Assembly: GCF_003261575.2 (NCBI RefSeq)
Contig: NZ_CP036175.1
Location: forward strand, 1,178,001-1,242,000
Direction of reading: 5' to 3'
Length of the DNA stretch: 64,000 bases
From: Klebsiella huaxiensis
GTDB taxonomy: Bacteria > Pseudomonadota > Gammaproteobacteria > Enterobacterales > Enterobacteriaceae
Positions 61,365-64,000 of this stretch are shown in pieces. Under the pieces are notes generated by a model, which ran no database searches, was not told the DNA's origin, and worked only from the letters and a program-made list of their open reading frames with translations. The stretch's first letter is position 1. The number at the start of each line of letters is the position of its first letter. The position numbers were made by a program, and so were the translations under genes.

Positions 61365-61682
61365 ATGGGTAAATTAACGCTGCTATTATTGGCTTTGCTG
61401 GTCTGGCTGCAGTACTCGCTTTGGTTCGGCAAAAATGGTCTGCATGACTATAGCCGGGTTAATGACGATGTCTCCGCTCAGCAGGCAACCAATGCCAAAT
61501 TAAAAGCACGCAACGATCAGCTGTTCGCCGAAATTGACGACCTCAATGGCGGCCAGGAAGCTATCGAAGAACGTGCGCGCAATGAACTCAGTATGACCCG
61601 CCCGGGCGAAACGTTTTATCGTCTGGTGCCGGATGCGTCAAAACGCAACCAGGCGGCGGGACAACAGCAGAATAATCGATAG
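61365..61682 (+). CDS. ftsB: cell division protein FtsB
   Basis: 105 residues (E. coli 103). A bitopic membrane protein of the divisome FtsQLB complex: a short cytoplasmic end, one membrane helix (LTLLLLALLVWLQYSLWFG), and a periplasmic coiled coil (QQATNAKLKARNDQLFAEID). It is followed after 19 bases by ispD. The ATG at 61365 is preceded by CAGGATG; the 140-base gap before it holds no gene and presumably the promoter of the ftsB-ispDF-truD-surE run. Confidence 0.96.
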   Translation: MGKLTLLLLALLVWLQYSLWFGKNGLHDYSRVNDDVSAQQATNAKLKARNDQLFAEIDDLNGGQEAIEERARNELSMTRPGETFYRLVPDASKRNQAAGQQQNNR

Positions 61683-61701
61683 ACAGGCCCAGGATTACGA
61701 C

Positions 61702-62412
61702 ATGGCAGCCACTTTTCCGGGCGTTTGCGCCGTGGTGCCGGCAGCCGGTTTTGGCCGCCGCATGCAAACGGAATGCCCGAAACAATATCTCTCAATCGGT
61801 AACAAAACGATTCTCGAACACGCGGTTGCCGCGCTGTTGGCGAACCCGCGTATTCAGCGAGTGGTGATTGCCGTCAGCCCTGGCGACGTGCGCTTTAGCC
61901 AGCTGCCGTTGGCGAATCATCCCCAAATTACCGTCGTTGATGGTGGCTCCGAGCGCGCGGACTCCGTCCTCGCTGGCCTGAAGGCGCTGGATGAGGCTGA
62001 TTGGGTGCTGGTGCACGATGCCGCGCGCCCCTGTCTGCATCAGGACGACCTCAGCCGCCTGCTTCAGCTGTGTGAAACCAGCCGAGTGGGTGGCATTCTG
62101 GCGGCTCCGGTTCGCGACACCATGAAGCGCGCGGAGCCGGGTAAAGTGGCGATAGCCCATACCGTCGAGCGCAACGATTTATGGCATGCGCTGACGCCGC
62201 AATTTTTCCCTCGTGAGCTGCTTGTTGATTGCCTGACGCGCGCGCTCAATGAAGGGGCGACCATTACCGATGAAGCCTCGGCGCTGGAGTACTGCGGCTT
62301 CCATCCTGAACTGGTTGCCGGACGAGCTGATAATATTAAAGTGACGCGCCCGGAAGACCTGGCGCTGGCCGAATTTTACCTTACCCGTTCCCGACACCAG
62401 GAGAAGGCTTAA
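61702..62412 (+). CDS. ispD: 2-C-methyl-D-erythritol 4-phosphate cytidylyltransferase
   Basis: 236 residues, as in E. coli. Third step of the MEP isoprenoid pathway. Nucleotide-binding motif VPAAGFGRRMQTECPKQYL; VVDGGSERADSVLAGL, VLVHDAARPCL and ITDEASALEY are conserved. I use the ATG at 61702; an earlier in-frame start lies inside ftsB. The stop overlaps the ispF start by one base. Confidence 0.97.
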   Translation: MAATFPGVCAVVPAAGFGRRMQTECPKQYLSIGNKTILEHAVAALLANPRIQRVVIAVSPGDVRFSQLPLANHPQITVVDGGSERADSVLAGLKALDEADWVLVHDAARPCLHQDDLSRLLQLCETSRVGGILAAPVRDTMKRAEPGKVAIAHTVERNDLWHALTPQFFPRELLVDCLTRALNEGATITDEASALEYCGFHPELVAGRADNIKVTRPEDLALAEFYLTRSRHQEKA

Positions 62413-62891
62413 TGCGAATTGGACATGGTTTTGACGTACACGCTTTTGGCGGTGAAGGCCCAATCATTATTGGTGGCGTGCGCGTGCCTTATGAAAAAGG
62501 GCTGCTGGCACATTCCGATGGCGATGTGGCGCTGCATGCGCTAACCGACGCGCTACTGGGCGCGGCTGCACTGGGCGATATTGGCAAGCTGTTCCCGGAC
62601 ACTGACCCGGCTTTTAAAGGGGCCGATAGCCGCGAGCTGCTGCGCGAAGCGTGGCGACGGATTCAGGCGAAGGGCTATAGCCTTGGCAACGTCGACGTTA
62701 CCATCATCGCCCAGGCACCGAAAATGCTGCCGCATATCCCGCAGATGCGCGTCTTTATCGCAGAAGATCTGGGTTGCCATATGGACGACGTTAACGTCAA
62801 AGCCACGACGACCGAAAAGCTGGGCTTTACCGGACGCGGCGAAGGCATCGCTTGTGAAGCGGTGGCGCTATTGCGTAAGGCTGACAAATGA
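62412..62891 (+). CDS. ispF: 2-C-methyl-D-erythritol 2,4-cyclodiphosphate synthase
   Basis: 159 residues, as in E. coli. Fifth step of the MEP pathway. Metal ligands are Asp8 and His10 in GHGFDVHAFGG and His42 in LLAHSDGDVALHAL; CDP-binding TTTEKLGFTGRGEGIA. It overlaps truD by four bases (ATGA). Confidence 0.98.
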   Translation: MRIGHGFDVHAFGGEGPIIIGGVRVPYEKGLLAHSDGDVALHALTDALLGAAALGDIGKLFPDTDPAFKGADSRELLREAWRRIQAKGYSLGNVDVTIIAQAPKMLPHIPQMRVFIAEDLGCHMDDVNVKATTTEKLGFTGRGEGIACEAVALLRKADK

Positions 62892-63937
62892 TTGCATTTG
62901 ACGAACTCACTTATCTGCATGGAAAACCGCTGGCTCAGGGGCTGCTAAAAGCGAACCCGGAAGACTTTGTGGTGGTTGAGGATCTCGGCTTTGAGCCTGA
63001 CGGTGAAGGCGAGCACGTGCTGGTGCGGATTCTGAAAAATGGCTGCAATACGCGTTTTGTTGCTGAAGCTCTGGCAAAATTCCTTAAAATTCATGCGCGT
63101 GAAGTGAGTTTTGCAGGGCAGAAGGACAAACACGCGGTCACTGAACAGTGGCTGTGTGCCCGAGTGCCGGGTAAAGAGATGCCTGACCTGAGCAAATTTC
63201 AGCTCGAAGGCTGCCAGGTTCTCGAATACGCGCGCCACAAGCGCAAGCTACGTCTGGGGGCACTGAAAGGCAACCAGTTCACTCTGGTGCTGCGTGAAGT
63301 TAGCGCCCGTGATGATGTCGAAAAGCGCCTGCAGGCGATTGCTGATCAGGGCGTTCCGAACTATTTTGGCGCTCAGCGCTTTGGTATCGGCGGTAGCAAT
63401 TTGCAGGGTGCCCTGCGCTGGGCAGAGAGTGGTGCGCCGGTGCGCGATCGCAATAAACGCAGTTTTTGGTTGTCGGCGGCCCGCAGTGCATTGTTTAATC
63501 AACAGGTTGGTATTAGATTAAAAAAACCGGAATTTAATCAGGTTGTTGATGGCGATGCGCTACAATTAGCGGGGCGCGGAAGCTGGTTCGTTGCGACCTC
63601 TGAAGAATTTGCGGAACTCCAGGTACGGGTTGATAACCGTGAACTGATGATCACTGCTGCGCTTGTGGGTAGCGGCGATTGGGGAAGTCAACGGGATGCG
63701 CTGGCCGCCGAGCAGGCGGCAGTAGCCGAAGAGACGCAGTTACAGGCGCTTCTGGTGCGTGAAAAAGTGGAAGCGGCTCGCCGGGCGATGCTGCTCTACC
63801 CGCAGCAGATGAGCTGGAGCTGGTGGGATGACGTCACCGTAGAACTGCGTTTCTGGCTGCCAGCAGGCAGCTTCGCTACCAGCGTGGTAAGGGAGCTTAT
63901 CAATACAACGGGTGATTATGCGAATATTGCTGAGTAA
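62888..63937 (+). CDS. truD: tRNA pseudouridine(13) synthase TruD
   Basis: 349 residues, as in E. coli. The catalytic aspartate is in SFAGQKDKHAVTEQW near residue 80; NYFGAQRFGIGGSN is the conserved TruD motif. Its last 20 bases overlap surE. Confidence 0.97.
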   Translation: MIAFDELTYLHGKPLAQGLLKANPEDFVVVEDLGFEPDGEGEHVLVRILKNGCNTRFVAEALAKFLKIHAREVSFAGQKDKHAVTEQWLCARVPGKEMPDLSKFQLEGCQVLEYARHKRKLRLGALKGNQFTLVLREVSARDDVEKRLQAIADQGVPNYFGAQRFGIGGSNLQGALRWAESGAPVRDRNKRSFWLSAARSALFNQQVGIRLKKPEFNQVVDGDALQLAGRGSWFVATSEEFAELQVRVDNRELMITAALVGSGDWGSQRDALAAEQAAVAEETQLQALLVREKVEAARRAMLLYPQQMSWSWWDDVTVELRFWLPAGSFATSVVRELINTTGDYANIAE

Positions 63938-64000
63938 CGATGACGGGATTCATGCGCCAGGGATTCAGACCCTGGCAAAGGCCTTACGGGAATTCGCTGA
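63918..64000 (+). CDS. surE: 5'/3'-nucleotidase SurE (partial)
   Basis: Only the first 27 codons are inside the window: MRILLSNDDGIHAPGIQTLA, the metal-binding N-terminus (NDDG) of SurE nucleotidases. It starts within the end of truD, as in E. coli. Confidence 0.95.
   Translation, partial: MRILLSNDDGIHAPGIQTLAKALREFA

Noticed and set aside
1..64000. tRNA, rRNA, insertion sequences, prophage genes, attachment sites
   Set aside because: None recognised on either strand; all mobile-looking sequence is ERIC or REP.

Overview
The window is chromosomal DNA of an enterobacterium. Gene order and protein similarity follow the Escherichia coli stretch syd-csrB-yqcC-truC-yqcA-gudPXD-barA-rlmD-relA-mazG-pyrG-eno-queE-ygc-queD-cysJIH-iap-cysDNC-ftsB-ispDF-truD-surE. 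Departures from K-12 point to the Klebsiella/Raoultella side of the family: no mazEF, a glycerate kinase beside gudD, a second CysG-type gene heading cysDNC, and a sulfonate/sulfone gene cluster beside sdaB. I infer the genus only from this; species is not resolved. There are no tRNA, rRNA or insertion sequence genes.

Layout. 1-6.6 kb: organosulfur utilisation cluster with a sigma-54 activator (cut by the window edge) that runs in frame into a sulfonate-binding-protein-like domain, a divergent sigma-54 promoter, an SsuD-like monooxygenase, an FAD/NAD protein, a DszA/NtaA-like monooxygenase, and an orphan SsuA-like binding protein. 6.7-15.3 kb: sdaCB, ppnN, queF, syd, the CsrB regulatory RNA with its UvrY box, yqcC-truC-yqcA. 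15.8-24 kb: glucarate uptake and breakdown (gudP-gudX-gudD-garK) and the BarA sensor kinase that drives csrB through UvrY. 24-31.8 kb: rlmD, relA, mazG, pyrG, eno. 31.9-34.7 kb: an accessory pocket with an acyl-reductase-like SDR gene, AT-rich DNA, an orphan type I-E CRISPR array without cas genes, and remnants of ygcG. 34.7-47 kb: queE, the ygc catabolic locus (kinase YgcE, transporters YqcE and YgcS, dehydrogenases YgcW and YgcU, electron-transfer flavoprotein YgcQR, quinone-reductase-like YgcN/YgcO, GlpP-type antiterminator YgcP), then queD. 47.5-51.9 kb: cysJIH. 51.9-56.2 kb: iap followed by two exported proteins, in the place where relatives carry type I-E cas genes. 56.5-64 kb: cysG paralogue-cysDNC, ygbE, ftsB-ispD-ispF-truD-surE (surE cut by the edge).

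The most interesting signal is in the yqcE/ygcW divergent intergenic region (38.25-38.69 kb). Both divergent transcripts appear to start with a leader carrying an intrinsic terminator, and in both a competing hairpin can form whose 3' arm is the 5' arm of the terminator. The two competing hairpins share a loop consensus and show a compensatory base-pair change. The same locus encodes YgcP, a GlpP-family antiterminator. I infer that YgcP is an RNA-binding switch for the whole ygc pathway. Second is the sigma-54 activator/binding-protein fusion at the left edge. Sulfur assimilation is a theme of the window: organosulfur oxygenases supply sulfite, which CysIJ reduces with siroheme that the extra CysG can supply, while CysDNC and CysH handle sulfate. 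Five ERIC elements and several REP clusters punctuate the intergenic regions; one ERIC has replaced the end of rlmD.
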